From Chamaecrista fasciculata (lineage: Eukaryota; Streptophyta; Magnoliopsida; Fabales; Fabaceae), in the NCBI GenBank assembly GCA_003254925.1, contig QANZ01028368.1, positions 96,266 to 160,265 on the forward strand: 64,000 bases of DNA, read 5' to 3'. The translations under genes and the position numbers were made by a program. The first letter of the stretch is position 1, and the number at the start of each line of letters is the position of its first letter. Positions 24,471-35,857 of the stretch are shown piece by piece. The notes below the pieces were generated by a model. It had not been told where the DNA came from and did no database searches. It saw nothing but the letters and a program-made list of their open reading frames with translations.

Positions 24471-25164
24471 ATTTACAACAATTTAAATTATAGGGATTGA
24501 GTTACAAGTTACAACAATTTAAATTACAGGGACTGATTCACAAACTCAATAAAACTTTAGGGACCAAATGATCAATTTAAGCTGAAAGATATAATAGAGC
24601 ATTTAATTAATTTTTTTTTTTTGTTAATAGAGCATTTGATTAATTGATTGTATAATTAATAATTTTAAAAAGAAAAAAGGAAAAATGGATCCGAAAAAAA
24701 AAAAAACAAATTTGGACTTACTTATTGTATGCTAATACATCTAAAAGTTCGGCCTGTATCTTAATGAGACCGGCCCATGATCAGGTGTTCTAAAGACATA
24801 GAAGATCTATGTCTTGCCTATAAACTTCTTTTCTTCTTGGTGAATTCTAGAAACATTACCGACCAAAAAAAAAAAAAAAATTCTAGAAACATTCAAGACA
24901 AAGAATGATGGTAACGCAAACTTTTTTTTTTCTCTTTGATTTTAGAAGAAAAAGAAGACTAGTCGAAGTGCAGCTTAAGTAAAGAGGTTTCAAAAAGAAA
25001 TAGAAAATTCATTTCATAAAGGATCGGTAAAAATTACCCTACAAATCACATGCATCCATCCCACAACATCTAGTTCTTTTGTTACATTTCACAGACACCT
25101 GTGGTGGTGGAGACTGCATTAAGAACAAACATTGCTATATATAACCAAACAATCAGTCACTCAT
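24471..25164. other. intergenic spacer, AAP 3' side
   Basis: AT-rich with several A or T runs and a repeated 'CAACAATTTAAATTA.AGGGA' motif near 24480 and 24520. The last about 150 bp probably cover the 3' UTR of the minus-strand permease. No gene seen. Confidence 0.5.
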
Positions 25165-28100
25165 TCAATAGTTTGATTGGAAAGGCTTATATTTCTTGAG
25201 GTGAAGCAATGCACCAGCCAATGATCCAAGAGCAGCCACAATAGACACCATGAGGCATGCCACACTCAACATTTGCAAGCAAACCCACTTCCCACTCCAT
25301 TTCACTATCTTCTTCTGTGCTATATACATCTGCACTGGGAAGTACACTGTGAGAGGCCAAAACCCCAATGCCCCAATGATCCCCACAACATCATTGAAGA
25401 ATGGAAGCAACATTGACACCACAGTGGTCACCATCACAAAGCATGTCCTCCAAACTAACCTAAAAGGGCTTAGATTCAAAGGTGGAAGATAAGGAATGAA
25501 TGTGATTGTGAAGTGTGTGTTGGTGTTAAAGATGTGATTTTGGGACAATTTTTGGGATACCCATTTCTCAATGAAGGCAAAGATGGGTTGGGAGAAGACT
25601 TGGTATGCACCCACAAGGTGTATCACTATGGCTGCATTTGCCATGTCTATGAGCCAAAAGGGGTTGTAGAAACCAAAGCCTGTGAGCAGATTTTCAGGTG
25701 CCTTGTCTCCAAAAGCTGCATAGCCCATGCACCCACATAGAATGTAGAATGTTGTGGTCACTGTTGTGCTTATCATTGTTGCCTTCTTCATTGTCTTTGT
25801 TTCTGAGGGTGGGGATTTTATGGTGTCCTGTGTTATATATGAAGGAATTTATATCAGGTTCATTCATGAATTGTTTGATGCCAAATGTTATTTTAAAAAT
25901 TGTCACTGGGCTATTATAAAATTTTTAATATATATATATATATATATATGTATTGGTGTATAAATCATAAAAATAGTCTCTGTAATTTGGCCTATCTACA
26001 CGATGATACCCTGCAATTTAAAGAGTTAAAAATTTGAGCCTGTGATTTATATTGTTAGCACATTGAGATTTGGGACCCTACCATTAAAAATTAACTAAAG
26101 AGGCAGGTAGAAATTTTATTTTGGTCCTTAATATTTGTGCTATGTTTTGTTTTGGTCCTTAATTAGGGACTAAAATGAGATTTTTACTTGTCACCTTCAG
26201 TTAATTTTAACAATAGGATCCCAATATATTAACGCTGTAGACTATAGGCTCCAATTTGTGACTTTTTGAACCATAAGATACCATATTGTAAATAGGTTAA
26301 ACCAAAAGGACCATTTTTATAACTTACCCATAATTTTTTTAATTCAATGTTTTTGTTCAATTATTTTTTTTGTAAAGGCTCAAACAAATTAAATAAAGTA
26401 TAAATATATATACCTGGATTTCAATGAGGACAACAGCATAAGAGTAAGCAAAGGCTATGTCACCAAGTGCTTGGAAACTCCTCCATATTTTTTGGGTCTC
26501 AGTTACAGTTCCAATACTAACTCCTGTAAGACTCCCTTTAAAACTCCCCGTTTCTGCTCATTCATAAAAACCATATACAGCCCATAAAATTCTCAATAAT
26601 TATGATAACAATTAATTATTGTTATATACTATGAAGCATGGACACTGACACGGACACGGGACACGACACGGACACGGACACAGCGACACGTCAAACTCTC
26701 AAAATTACGCGACACGACACGGCATATATTTATATATATAAATAATTAAATATTCAAAATTTTCAATGAAAAATTAAAAATTACCATTTTTATTCATAAT
26801 ATATGTCATATCTATTATTATTTTCTCTTGCCTATCATGTTAAAGTTACAAAAAATTGATTTATATTCTAAAATTTATGGATATGTGTCGTGTCGGTGTC
26901 ATACGAGTGTCGGACACTGACACGTGTCTGACACGGCGACACGCCTTCAAAATGAAGTGTCCATGCTTCCTAGGTTATATATAATTGTATAGGTCAAAAT
27001 CTCATTTTGGTCCTCAAACTATAAGGTGAGTTCTATTTTGGTTCTAAAATTTTATTTTTGTTCTATTTGAATCCTTAAACTTTCTCATTTATTCTATTAT
27101 TAATCCAAAATATAATTTTATTTGATTTTTGTTGTTATTTCCAAGAACAAAAAGAGATTTTGACCAATTATATATACTAGGGGCTTTCTGTGTCCGTTAG
27201 GGCACGAAAATATATATGTAATTTTGATTTGACATTTGTAGTTATTCAGTGACTAAATAGTATATTTCTATTATTCAAGGACTAAATCATTAGAAGTGTA
27301 AAAATTAAAAGACCAAATAATAGGTTTTAATTTTCTTAAATCTCATCTACTACTTTCTCTCTCCCATTATTTATACAGCTAGCCAATTATCAAGTTTCAC
27401 ATGTTTATTTCTTATTTTTTTAATTTAATTATTTTTGACCAACCAAAAGCACTCTCACACATATAATATAGTATAGATAGATATAGATATATTATACCTG
27501 CGACTTTGGCAACACCAAGAGCGAGGCCAATGGAGGAATAGGTGAAAGACATGATTGCTGCAAGAATAGAGAGCCACCAGATTTGATTGAAGTCTGGAAT
27601 CTGAGACAGAAATATTTGTGCTACACCAAAACCTATCATGTATGGGTTGCTCGACATTTCGCAACCGTTTTTTCCGCCGCTATTGTGGAAACAATTTGAC
27701 CTTTTGATTGCCCTGCATATTCATCCGTCACCCAAAATAAAATTAAATAATTAATGAAAATGCTGAAAATTTAACCATTCAAATTAGAGTAAATTACATT
27801 TTAGTATCTTTGTTATGGATCAGTTTCACTTTGGTACCTTATTTTTTCAAATGTGACACTTTGATACTCTGTTCTTTGCACTATTAACACTTTGGTAGCC
27901 AAATTTATTTTTCTGTTATGTTTTGACAGTGAAGCCGCACGTGACCATCACGTGCATATTAAAAACACAAAATGTCTATTTTCCTCTTATTTTTCACTAT
28001 TTAAATGGTAAAACACTCGAGAATCGTTTCACTCTGAATCTAAGTGTTTTTTACAATTTTTGAGTGTTTTAGCATGTGAATTACGAAAAAGATTGAGATA

Positions 28101-29368
28101 CTAAATTATAATATGTTTTCCCTATAATTTGAGGTTGAAGTAAAGAAGACTAACATCATGCTGGTAGAAGCTGCGATTGTATATCCAATTGCAACCCCAA
28201 AAAGATTGAGATACTGAAATATCCCACACAACCTAACATTATATCCACCTGCATATATCAACCAATTTAAATTAACACCATGGGCTATATTGGGCTCATA
28301 TGGGCTGAACCCAAAAAAACGTGTATACGTGGTAGTGTCCATGCTTGATAGGTTAAATTTTACCCAGAATGGAGCTGACTGCTTGCATGTAAGTGTAGTT
28401 TCTCTTGCCAGAAACAGAATCGTGAGTGCGATAACAATGAGAGAGCAAAGAAGAAGTGTAAAAAGTGACGAAAGAGAAGAGTAACATGACAAATGGGCCC
28501 CCAATCCAGCCTAATTGGGCCATGGCCCAGCCCAGTGATAGCACTCCTGACCCTATCACTGCCGTTATTATGTGTGAGCTTGCCGTCCACACGCTTCCTA
28601 CACATTAATTTCCAACATTCATATATATATATATATATATATATATACTAGGGACTAAATTGTTAACTTAGTAAAGAAAGAGAGACTAAATAGTAAATTT
28701 TCTCTTATTTTTAATTTCATAGACTATAGTTTTAAACATGAACGACCAAAAAGAGGTGGAACCATATAATATTAGATAGATATATCATTCCATATTTCCT
28801 TTAAATTCAAATACAATGAATTTAAAGTTACGTATTGCTCTCAAATAATACTTTTTTATCCAATTTAAATCATCAACAAATAAGATTAAATCTGTTTTCA
28901 AAAAAGACCGTTTATTTCATGATCAAATAAGCGAAATTAATCATATCTCTTTTGTTTCAAGTTCGACTCGGATGAACTCAGAGCAACGAGTTACTTTTAA
29001 TAAGTCCTTTGAACTCGAAGTGAGACACGAGAAAAATATGATCAAATTCAATAGTTTGGGATTAAAATGAAACATTTTGACAATATTTAAAATCAATTTG
29101 AACATTTTGAAACATAAAGAATCAAAATGAATATCAAGACATATATTTAAGACTAAAATAACCATTTGAACTTTTGAAATCAATAAAAATATATGAAGAA
29201 ATATATTAATTGTAGAAAGTAGGAAGGGGTTGGATTTATAGTTATACCAGTACGTTGAGGACGGCCGTCATCGTCGTAGCATTTAGAGGAAGTGACATCC
29301 CATGAGCACTCGTTGATGTCAACAGCTTCATGTTGTTGGCTAAGGTTGTTTGTAGTAGCTATACCCAT
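25165..29368 (-). CDS. amino acid permease, AAP family (6 exons)
   Basis: AAPs are proton-coupled plasma-membrane importers of neutral and acidic amino acids (AAAP/ATF superfamily, about 11 membrane helices). Exons on the minus strand: 29368-29248, 28597-28364, 28248-28155, 27712-27498, 26556-26414, 25827-25165; total 1470 nt (489 aa, within the usual 475-495). All junctions are GT-AG and in phase. Diagnostic segments include the cytosolic [10 protein letters not shown], then [19 protein letters not shown] and AQLGWIGGP in helices 1-2, [73 protein letters not shown] and LVWRTCFVM. The protein ends [10 protein letters not shown]. Introns 3-5 carry MITEs and a Helitron. The paralogue number cannot be fixed from sequence alone. 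The gene looks intact. Confidence 0.93.
25965..26325. repeat. foldback repeat in AAP intron 5
   Basis: Inverted arms flank a centre of 'TTTTGGTCCTTAAT' modules. ATAAAAATAGTCTCTGTAAT near 25967 pairs loosely with AAAAGGACCATTTTTATAAC near 26305, and GGGACCCTACCATT pairs with AATAGGATCCC. No coding frame; probably a decayed MITE. A (TA)n microsatellite borders it on the left (25930-25950). Confidence 0.5.
26629..26973. mobile_element. hAT-type MITE, copy 2 (AAP intron 4)
   Basis: A 345-bp element with terminal inverted repeat CTATGAAGCATGGACACT (right end AGTGTCCATGCTTCCTAG, one mismatch) and a perfect 8-bp target-site duplication GTTATATA at 26621-26628 and 26974-26981. Subterminal regions hold many GACACG / CGTGTC repeats, the kind of clustered short motif a hAT transposase binds. 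No coding content. Copies lie at 9568-9879 and 32508. Confidence 0.88.
26991..27165. repeat. short foldback MITE in AAP intron 4
   Basis: A 175-bp segment with end AGGTCAAAATCTCATTTTGG and opposite end AAAAAGAGATTTTGACC, forming an inverted repeat of about 15 bp. It lies between a hAT-MITE and a Helitron in the same intron. Confidence 0.5.
27177..27477 (-). mobile_element. non-autonomous Helitron (AAP intron 4)
   Basis: Read on the minus strand, the element starts TCTATACTATATTATATG at 27477 and ends CCCCTAG at 27177, preceded by A and followed by T as expected for Helitron insertion. A GC-richer subterminal segment (CGTGCCCTAACGGACACAG on the minus strand) can form a weak hairpin before CTAG. 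The 5' end is the same for 18 bases as in the Helitron at 35457-35857, and the 3' ends are similar, so both belong to one family. The insertion lies 20 bp inside the 5' splice site of AAP intron 4. Confidence 0.7.
27788..28117. repeat. MITE-like repeat in AAP intron 3
   Basis: Ends pair as TTACATTTTAGTATC (about 27794) against GATACTAAATTATAA (about 28097). The centre holds a short palindrome CACGTGACCATCACGTG (27939-27955). No coding frame. The family is uncertain. Confidence 0.45.
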
Positions 29369-29528
29369 ATCTATATCTATCTATCTCTTATTTATTTCTA
29401 TTTTTTTATGTTTAATAATGAACACAAATACATCACTAGTTTAATCTGTGTGTAAGAAATGATAGCTAAGCTCTCTCTTTGATTTGATTGTGTTGGGTGT
29501 CACATATAAGTTATGGAAGGAAAGCTGG

Positions 29529-29536
29529 TATTTATA
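29529..29536 (-). promoter_or_regulatory. probable TATA box of the AAP gene
   Basis: TATAAATA on the minus strand, about 160 bp upstream of the AAP start codon at 29368. Spacing is typical for a plant promoter with a leader of roughly 130 nt. Confidence 0.5.
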
Positions 29537-29665
29537 GGTGGAGCTGGTCTTATTAACTTCAAATTAAGATTAATGTATTGGCCGTCCAAATAGGAGTAAG
29601 TCACTTACTATTATTTAAGTAAAATTTTAGGTTTAAGATATTGTAAATACTGTTGTTTTGTTAAA

Positions 29666-30238
29666 GGCCAAAGTGTATTTTTGGTCTCATAACTTTCACT
29701 CAGGTCTCAATTTGATCTCATAACTTTTTTTTGTTATACTTTTGGTCAGGTCTCAATTTGGTTTCACATCTTTAGGTCAGATTGCAGAATTAATCTTATA
29801 TCTTTGCAAAAGGTTGGATCCACATTGTGGGACTAACGATGAAACTTTTTGCAAAGATATGAGACTAAATTTGTAACAAAAAAGATATGAGACTAATTGT
29901 ACACATGACAAAAAGATATAGGACTAAAAGTGTAACAAAAAGTTATGAGACCACATTAAGACGTAAATAAAAGATATGAGACAAAAAGTGCACTTTGACC
30001 TTTATTAAAAGACTCTCCTGCCAAGTGTGTAATGCATTTTCAAATAATAAATTAAATTTTAAAAAATTAATCAACTTCCCAATATCTTTAAGTTTATTTT
30101 ATCATTGTAAAAAGGGCAACATGAACAAATCTGCAACATGAGCAAAAGATCGATACATGATCAAAAGTAAAGCAAAAAAGTTATGGGACTAAATTGAGAC
30201 CTAAACAAAAGTTATCAAACCAAAAATGTACTTTGGCC
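29666..30238. mobile_element. TIR element with MULE-like ends
   Basis: A 573-bp element starting GGCCAAAGTGTATTTTTGG and ending CCAAAAATGTACTTTGGCC, its near complement. Multiple internal 'GGTCTCAATTTG.TCTCATAAC' modules lie on the left and their complements on the right. The first eight bases match the GGCCAAAG start of the MULE family at 5934, 23652 and 54846. No target-site duplication was recognised and no gene is carried. Confidence 0.6.
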
Positions 30239-30273
30239 TATATAATATTACTCATACATTTTTATCTAAGTGA

Positions 30274-30502
30274 AAGTGTAATTGTAATCTCTTATCTTTG
30301 GAAGTAGATTACAATCTGAATCTCGGTCTTTATCCTTTATTTTCTTATTACAATTCTAATCTTTTAAATTTTTCAAAAGTTTCACTCCTTAGTTAACAAA
30401 CAAGTGAAATTTTTGGGAAACTTAAAAGACCAAAATTGTAAAAAAAAAAATGAAGGGTTGAAATGCAACCTACTTCAAGATAAAAGACTAAAGTTACACT
30501 AC
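30274..30502. repeat. small foldback repeat
   Basis: AAAGTGTAATTGTAATCTCTTATCTTTGGAAGTAG on the left pairs loosely with a right arm around 30468-30502 (CTACTTCAAGATAAAAGACT and AGTTACACT). Length about 230 bp. No coding content. Confidence 0.4.
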
Positions 30503-32507
30503 AGCCTTTTATCTACTCTCATAATAATATAATATTTATAATAATTTGATTTTAACAAGATCTTTTACAAAATGTTTACTAAACAAAACCTAAGTTTGAC
30601 GTGGTGTTGAACTTGAATGACAATCATGTTAAGTTGTATCAATATTATTAATTGTACGTGACAATATATAATGCATGTTAGAAATGCATGCAGGTTACCT
30701 TGTATCAATATTATTTTTTTCTTTTACCTTCCTCCTATATATGTTTTACTCTCCATGCTTCCCTTTTGATTATCTTCTGTAATGTTGCTGCCACACATCT
30801 TTTGTCCTTGTAAATGCTGAACTCAACTTTGTAATCTTTCCGTCTATGTAATACAATTTGCGCATGATTTACCCAAAAAACAAAAGGAAAGGAAATTGAT
30901 GATTTTATTATGAAAGAAAAAGGAAAGAGCTGGCAATGAAAGTGTGGGATTGTGGGAATTGAAGTGTTTGTTTTAGCCTCAAATTAATTAATTTTGTGGT
31001 GGGATCCTCATATAAAGAGTTGGATAACCAGATACACATGGACTGTGCTAAAAACAACCTAACAGGGATTGTGAGAAGATAGCCAGACACAATGATAGTG
31101 TTCTAGATCTTCCTAAAACAGTTTTTTTAAATATATATATATATATATACACACACATTACAATTGAACAGTACGTTTATTTCGATTAACGATGTATATA
31201 TTATAACCGAAACAAACTGTTTATATATATATAGGTCAAATGTTTAAATTAATCCTATTATATGTATAGGTTAGATTTTATTTTGATTCCAGATGTTTAA
31301 AAATTTCATTTTAGTTCTATATTTATATCACATTACCAGTTTACCACTTGTTTTAAATTGGTCTTTATATGTGGATTGTGGAGTGTTCACTTATCAAAAT
31401 AGGAAAATCCAACTCAGCCATTTTTCACACATCATCATCTACACTTCCCTTTTATATGATAAGTTTTGTGACTTAGCTTTAAACTTTAAAGGTTGTGGGG
31501 AAAAAAGCCTTATTTTGCAAAAAATAAATAAGTGAATGTTGGCAAATTATCTAACTCTAACTTTGAGAACGTAGGTAGGGAGTAGATACCACCTTCTTAG
31601 GGTACATGCTTACATGTCAATATACTACAATGTTTTTCTATTTATGTATTTAATAGAATTTAAATATAAACTATATATATATATAAACATTTATAGTAGA
31701 AACAAAATGAGTTATGCTTTGCAACAAATATATGATTTATGATTCTAGCTAGAGTTTAAAATTATTTAAGAGAATAAGTGAAAAGTAGTGGTGTGTTGGG
31801 AAGATATGATGATGGTAATGTCAAGCACAATTATTCTTCTCCACTTGAATGAACCTATATATTAGAAGCGATGAAGAGTAAAAATCACAATAATAACCAC
31901 AACATAAAATATGTTCAAGGAATGCATAGAACAAGAACACCAATAAATATTTAACTTGGCAAAAACTTTTCAATTGTGAAGAATAAAAACCATGAGATCT
32001 TTCTAAGTCCAGAAAAATAAAATCCACTATGACTAATAATATCTTATAAATATTCAACAAGTCACAATTGAACCAAAATAATAGCTCAATCATATACAAA
32101 CACAAAATCAAGATAGAGCTAAATAAAAGAGATAAACAATTATTTGAATCATATCTGATAGAGTTTTGACCGTCCAAATAGATTCTTCACCATTCAAAAG
32201 TAGAGACAATGAGTCATGAACATGCTCACCGAAAATTAGCTCAATCAAACCACAGATGAAGGTCAATCGTTGAAGATGATGAAACACAACAATGAAGGGG
32301 ACGTCCAAAACAAACAAAGAAAAAAAAAACAATCTTGTTTTTACAACAAAACCCCACCTTCTAGACCTTTATATATGATTTTCTATGTTTTTTGTTTGCA
32401 ATGGTGACACTTTTTATTATTAGCTGATTTTCTAAGTTTGCAACGGATTGGTTGGCAAAGATAGTTTCTTATAGAGGATGTGCCTCTTTAATTTGGTTGG
32501 GTCTCTG
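30503..32507. other. intergenic AT-rich DNA
   Basis: No gene is supported. The DNA contains (TA)n runs at about 31130 and 31670 and short random open frames only. Nothing else is recognisable. Confidence 0.5.
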
Positions 32508-32740
32508 CTATGAAGTATGAACACTTCATTTTAAGGACGTGTCGGACACAGACACTCATATGATATATATTTATAAGTTTCAGAATATAAAATTAATTTT
32601 TTGTGACGTTAATATGACAAACAAAAGAAAATATGACACATATAACATATATTATGAATAGATATTGTAATTTTTAAATTTTCCATCAAAATTTATGATT
32701 TTTTTTAATTATTTATATATAAATATATACCGTCTCGTGT
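32508..32740. mobile_element. hAT-type MITE, copy 3, truncated
   Basis: It starts CTATGAAGTATGAACACTTC and contains GACGTGTCGGACACAGACAC. It follows the interior of the 26629 element in reverse orientation, up to an AT-rich stretch and CCGTCTCGTGTGATGAAAC at about 32730. The opposite terminus is missing. Confidence 0.6.
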
Positions 32741-32748
32741 GATGAAAC

Positions 32749-33147
32749 TTGAAAAAGATAAATGGAAGGGAGAGAGAAATGGAAAACCCAAAAGACTTCA
32801 TTAGACTAAATAGATTTGATGGAACCAATTTTACTTGCTGGAAAGACAAGATGATATTTTTGCTAACTGCACTGAAAATCCATTATATTCTAGACTCACA
32901 GACAGTTGATCTGCCGTCCCCAACATCGGAAGATTCTGATGCAATCAAGGTTGAGAGAAAGGAACGTGAAGATGATGAGTTGTTCTGTCGTGGACACATT
33001 CTGAACACACTCACAGATCGTTTATACGATTTGTCCTCCACATTGAAAACGACCAAAGAAATTTGGAATACTTTGCAAACCGCATATCATATCAGAATGA
33101 AAAACAAGGTACTAATAAATTTAATTTCTCAAAGTTTAATCGATTAA
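32749..33147 (+). pseudogene. Ty1/copia gag fragment
   Basis: A 132-codon open frame resembling the N-terminal part of a copia-type Gag (UBN2/DUF4219 group). It shows RFDGTNFTCWKDKMIFLLTA, a run of acidic and basic residues, and KEIWNTLQTAYHI. It ends at a stop codon (33145) before any zinc knuckle, and no protease, integrase or reverse transcriptase follows. Its start lies a few bases after the broken end of a hAT-MITE copy. It is a dead fragment of an LTR retrotransposon. Confidence 0.75.
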
Positions 33148-33810
33148 TTTCCTTAATAAAATCTGACTCTACATGTGTTTATTATGGTATTTTTTTCTTC
33201 TTTGTTTTATGTTTTTCTTTATTTATGGGGAAATAAAAAATTAACTAATTGTTCATTAACCGGATGAATGTCCACTCCTACTCAAAGATATATTTGCATA
33301 AGAATATGCCATTGGAACTAGATATGCATGTCAATTTGACTCAATTCATATCTTTCGGCCGAACCACCCATTTATATATACATATTAATTTGCAAATGCT
33401 ATTAATTAATTAAACATATATATTAAATCTCATATATAAGTGGGTAATCTCTCATTTCTCAATCAAACTAGATTGATTGGCTACTTTCTTCTTCATCATC
33501 TATTTTTTTCATCCCATTATCTTTCTGGATAGCTGTTACATTTCAGCTTGCAAATATCTAATTAACCAGTGGAAAAGATGTTCAAATATGTCATTATTAT
33601 TAATTTTTTGCCTAATCCATTCAGTCCAACTTGAACTATCGTTATTGCAAATCTCTTTCAAACTTTGCATCTCGCGAAACCGAATAACTTGTAAAAGTTA
33701 ATTAAACAACTACATGTTGACGGATTAAGAAATTCATTATACAACTCATCGGATATCACGAAAGAAAGAGAGAATATAATATACATATAAATGAGTATTA
33801 CAGAATATTT
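33148..33810. other. intergenic spacer
   Basis: AT-rich DNA without a gene or a clear repeat. Short open frames here look random. Confidence 0.45.
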
Positions 33811-34665
33811 TGTTAGAATATGATTTTTATTCATTATCTTTTAGCTTAGATAATAAGGTTTGTTAGGATATGATTTTTTAGTTATCTTTTGAATTTAAAT
33901 TGGTTCTTTAGATCTGTAAAGATTCAGTTCCTTTTGTATATATATTCGATTCTTGAATAAAGTAGAGGCAACCTTTTTAGTTTGTTAAAACTTTGAGGTT
34001 CATATACGTTTATCAGAGCCAAGTTGAAGAAGCTTCTTACGGTGGGCTGCTCTGGGATGAACATGTTGGCCTTACGCTCCTATGTTGGGCGTGTTAAAGG
34101 CCCACATTACTTGGTTAAAAGACTTTTTAACTGAGGGCTACCCTGGGATGAATTCGGTGGCCTCACGCTCTTATGTTGGGCGGGGNNNNNNNNNNNNNNN
34201 NNNNNNNNNNNNNGGGGGTTGGCCTCACGCTCCTATGTTGGGCGTGAGGGAGGCGTGAAAAAGATTTGTACAATGATTGATGAGCCTTATTGTAGGCTGC
34301 CTTAGGATGAACCCGATGGCTTCACACTCCTATGTTGAGTGTGAGGGGGCGCGTGAAAAAGATTTCTACAATGATTGATGAGCTTTATTGTAGTCTGTCC
34401 TGGGATGAATCCGGTGGCTTCACGCTCCTATGTCGGGCGTGAGGGGGGCGTGAAGAAGATGAGATAGACATTGCGCAAGCACCGATTGAAGAAGAGATTC
34501 TTTGGTGAGAAGTGCACCAAGATTTGTTGATTTTGGAGAGATGGTGCTCCAATGGAAGAATGATGAGAGAGAGAGTGCATCATTATAAAAAGTTGAAGAT
34601 TTCTGCAATTAAATTGAATTTCTTTGAAAAGAAATTTCAGTTTAAGGGAGAAATTGTTAGAATTT
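33811..34665 (+). mobile_element. possible small non-autonomous LTR (TRIM-like) element
   Basis: A candidate LTR begins TGTTAGAATATGATTTTTA at 33811. About 200 bp later comes TATCAGAGCC (34011-34020), which matches the initiator-Met-tRNA primer-binding site used by plant copia elements. Between this and a purine tract at about 34642 (AAGGGAGAAAT) followed by TGTTAGAAT there is no gene, only 93-98-bp tandem repeats and an N gap. The supposed 3' LTR does not match the 5' one beyond nine bases, so the element is incomplete or misread. The LTR start is itself repeated 50 bp later (33861). Confidence 0.35.
34036..34457 (+). repeat. 93-98-bp tandem repeat array, interrupted by N gap
   Basis: The core GGCTGCCCTGGGATGAA followed by TGGCCTCACGCTCCTATGTT and GGGCGTGAGG recurs about five times (near 34041, 34134, 34216, 34291 and 34389). 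The interval between the last two complete units is 98 bp (34263 to 34361). The 28-N gap at 34186-34213 falls inside the array, so the true copy number is probably unknown. GC content is higher than in the flanks. Confidence 0.75.
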
Positions 34666-34942
34666 ATTATTGGAAGTATAAATTGTTGCATCAGATTTGA
34701 TTTTTAGGGATTTAGTTTATTTTTTACTTAGGGAAAAACGAGAATCCAATTTTTTTTCTTTCCAAGACGAGCATTCAAAATCTTCATGCTCCATGTTTAA
34801 GAGGGGGGGGGGGGGGGATTATGGAATATTTTGTTTAAGATNAACAACACTCTTTAAAACAACAAAAGATAATAAATTGCAATGAGTTGGGACGACCTAT
34901 TTCTTCTTGTTAATGATATACATAGGACATAGCCCATATATA

Positions 34943-35108
34943 AAAGGGCGGCCCAGTGCACAAGGCTTCCACTAGGTGAAGTTTGGGGAGGGTCAAGATG
35001 TACGCAGTTTTACCCTTACTTTGTAGAAAGGCTGTTTCCAAAATTTAAACTCGCAATCTCTTGGTCACCAGACAGTAACTTTACTGTTGCGCGAAGGCTC
35101 ACCCTCTA
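34943..35108 (-). mobile_element. Au-type SINE
   Basis: Read on the minus strand, the element begins GGTGAGCCTTCGCGCAACAG (box A region). It then has a decayed box B (GAGTTTAAATTTTGG, where an active copy has GGTTCGA), GGAAACAGCC, GGGTAAAACTGCGTAC, and ends TGCACTGGGCCGCCCTTTT. This order and these blocks match the plant Au SINE. A 17-bp target-site duplication with one mismatch flanks it: GACATAGCCCATATATA (34926-34942) and GACATAGCCAATATATA (35109-35125). Box B has lost its CG, which points to age and loss of Pol III activity. Confidence 0.88.
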
Positions 35109-35456
35109 GACATAGCCAATATATACTCCATAAAATTTAAGGACATTGATAGTCTGTTAAAACAATTTAATTATACATTAATCTAATTTAATACTCATTT
35201 TAAAACAATAAATCATAATGATTTTCATATCTATAACCTCTCTAAAATAACTTTTGTAGAAGACCAATGCCTTGTCCACACGCGCATCGGAGGAAAGGGA
35301 CTAAGGGAGAATATCAATTTTCAATTATGATCACCCGATAATATTGTGTGCACGAAACTTATCTTTATCTCTTTTTTTGTTAGGTCGTATTTTCACAACT
35401 TAATATACATACTATTGGTTCTTACTTGATCTAAGCAATATGAAATTTTATCTATA

Positions 35457-35857
35457 TCTATACTATATTATATGTCTAGGAGCTTTGTGGTAGTCGGTCA
35501 TTTACAACTATAATATAAAATAAATTATTTTACATATAATACATGCCAATAAATATAAAAAGAAATAAAATTAACCCCATGTCTCTAACCCCACTTTCCC
35601 CCCAGCCCACACACGTTCATATCATCATATGAATTTAAAATCTTATTTATCAATTAATTTTATAATCTAATTTGTTCACCCATGTTCATTTTCATTAAGT
35701 CAAAATTTTTAATTAGTCTCAAATGTATCAGAAAATTTCAAATTGGTCCCAAACTTACTCATTTATCAATATAAAATTTTATGTAATCTTTAACTTTAAA
35801 TCAATTCAAACATTACATGCATATTGGCGTTCCCGTTAGGGCGCGCCAAGCCCCTAG
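35457..35857 (+). mobile_element. non-autonomous Helitron, 401 bp
   Basis: It starts TCTATACTATATTATATG after an A. It ends with a hairpin (TTGGCG at 35824-35829, CGCCAA at 35844-35849), then GCCC and CTAG (35854-35857), followed by T. These are the Helitron 5' TC, 3' hairpin and CTRR signals. The 5' end is identical over 18 bases to the Helitron in AAP intron 4 (27477). There is no coding frame. Confidence 0.75.

Noticed and set aside
31821..32332. Phe/Leu-rich minus-strand frames, possible membrane protein
   Set aside because: No start context, no conserved family and similar to random AT-rich translation; two overlapping frames compete.
34142..34457. Tandem units near 34 kb considered as a CRISPR-like array
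   Set aside because: Plant nuclear DNA; units are about 98 bp, directly adjacent and without distinct spacers.
34697..34885. Open frame through a poly-G run and an ambiguous base
   Set aside because: Depends on a G homopolymer and an N; no motif.
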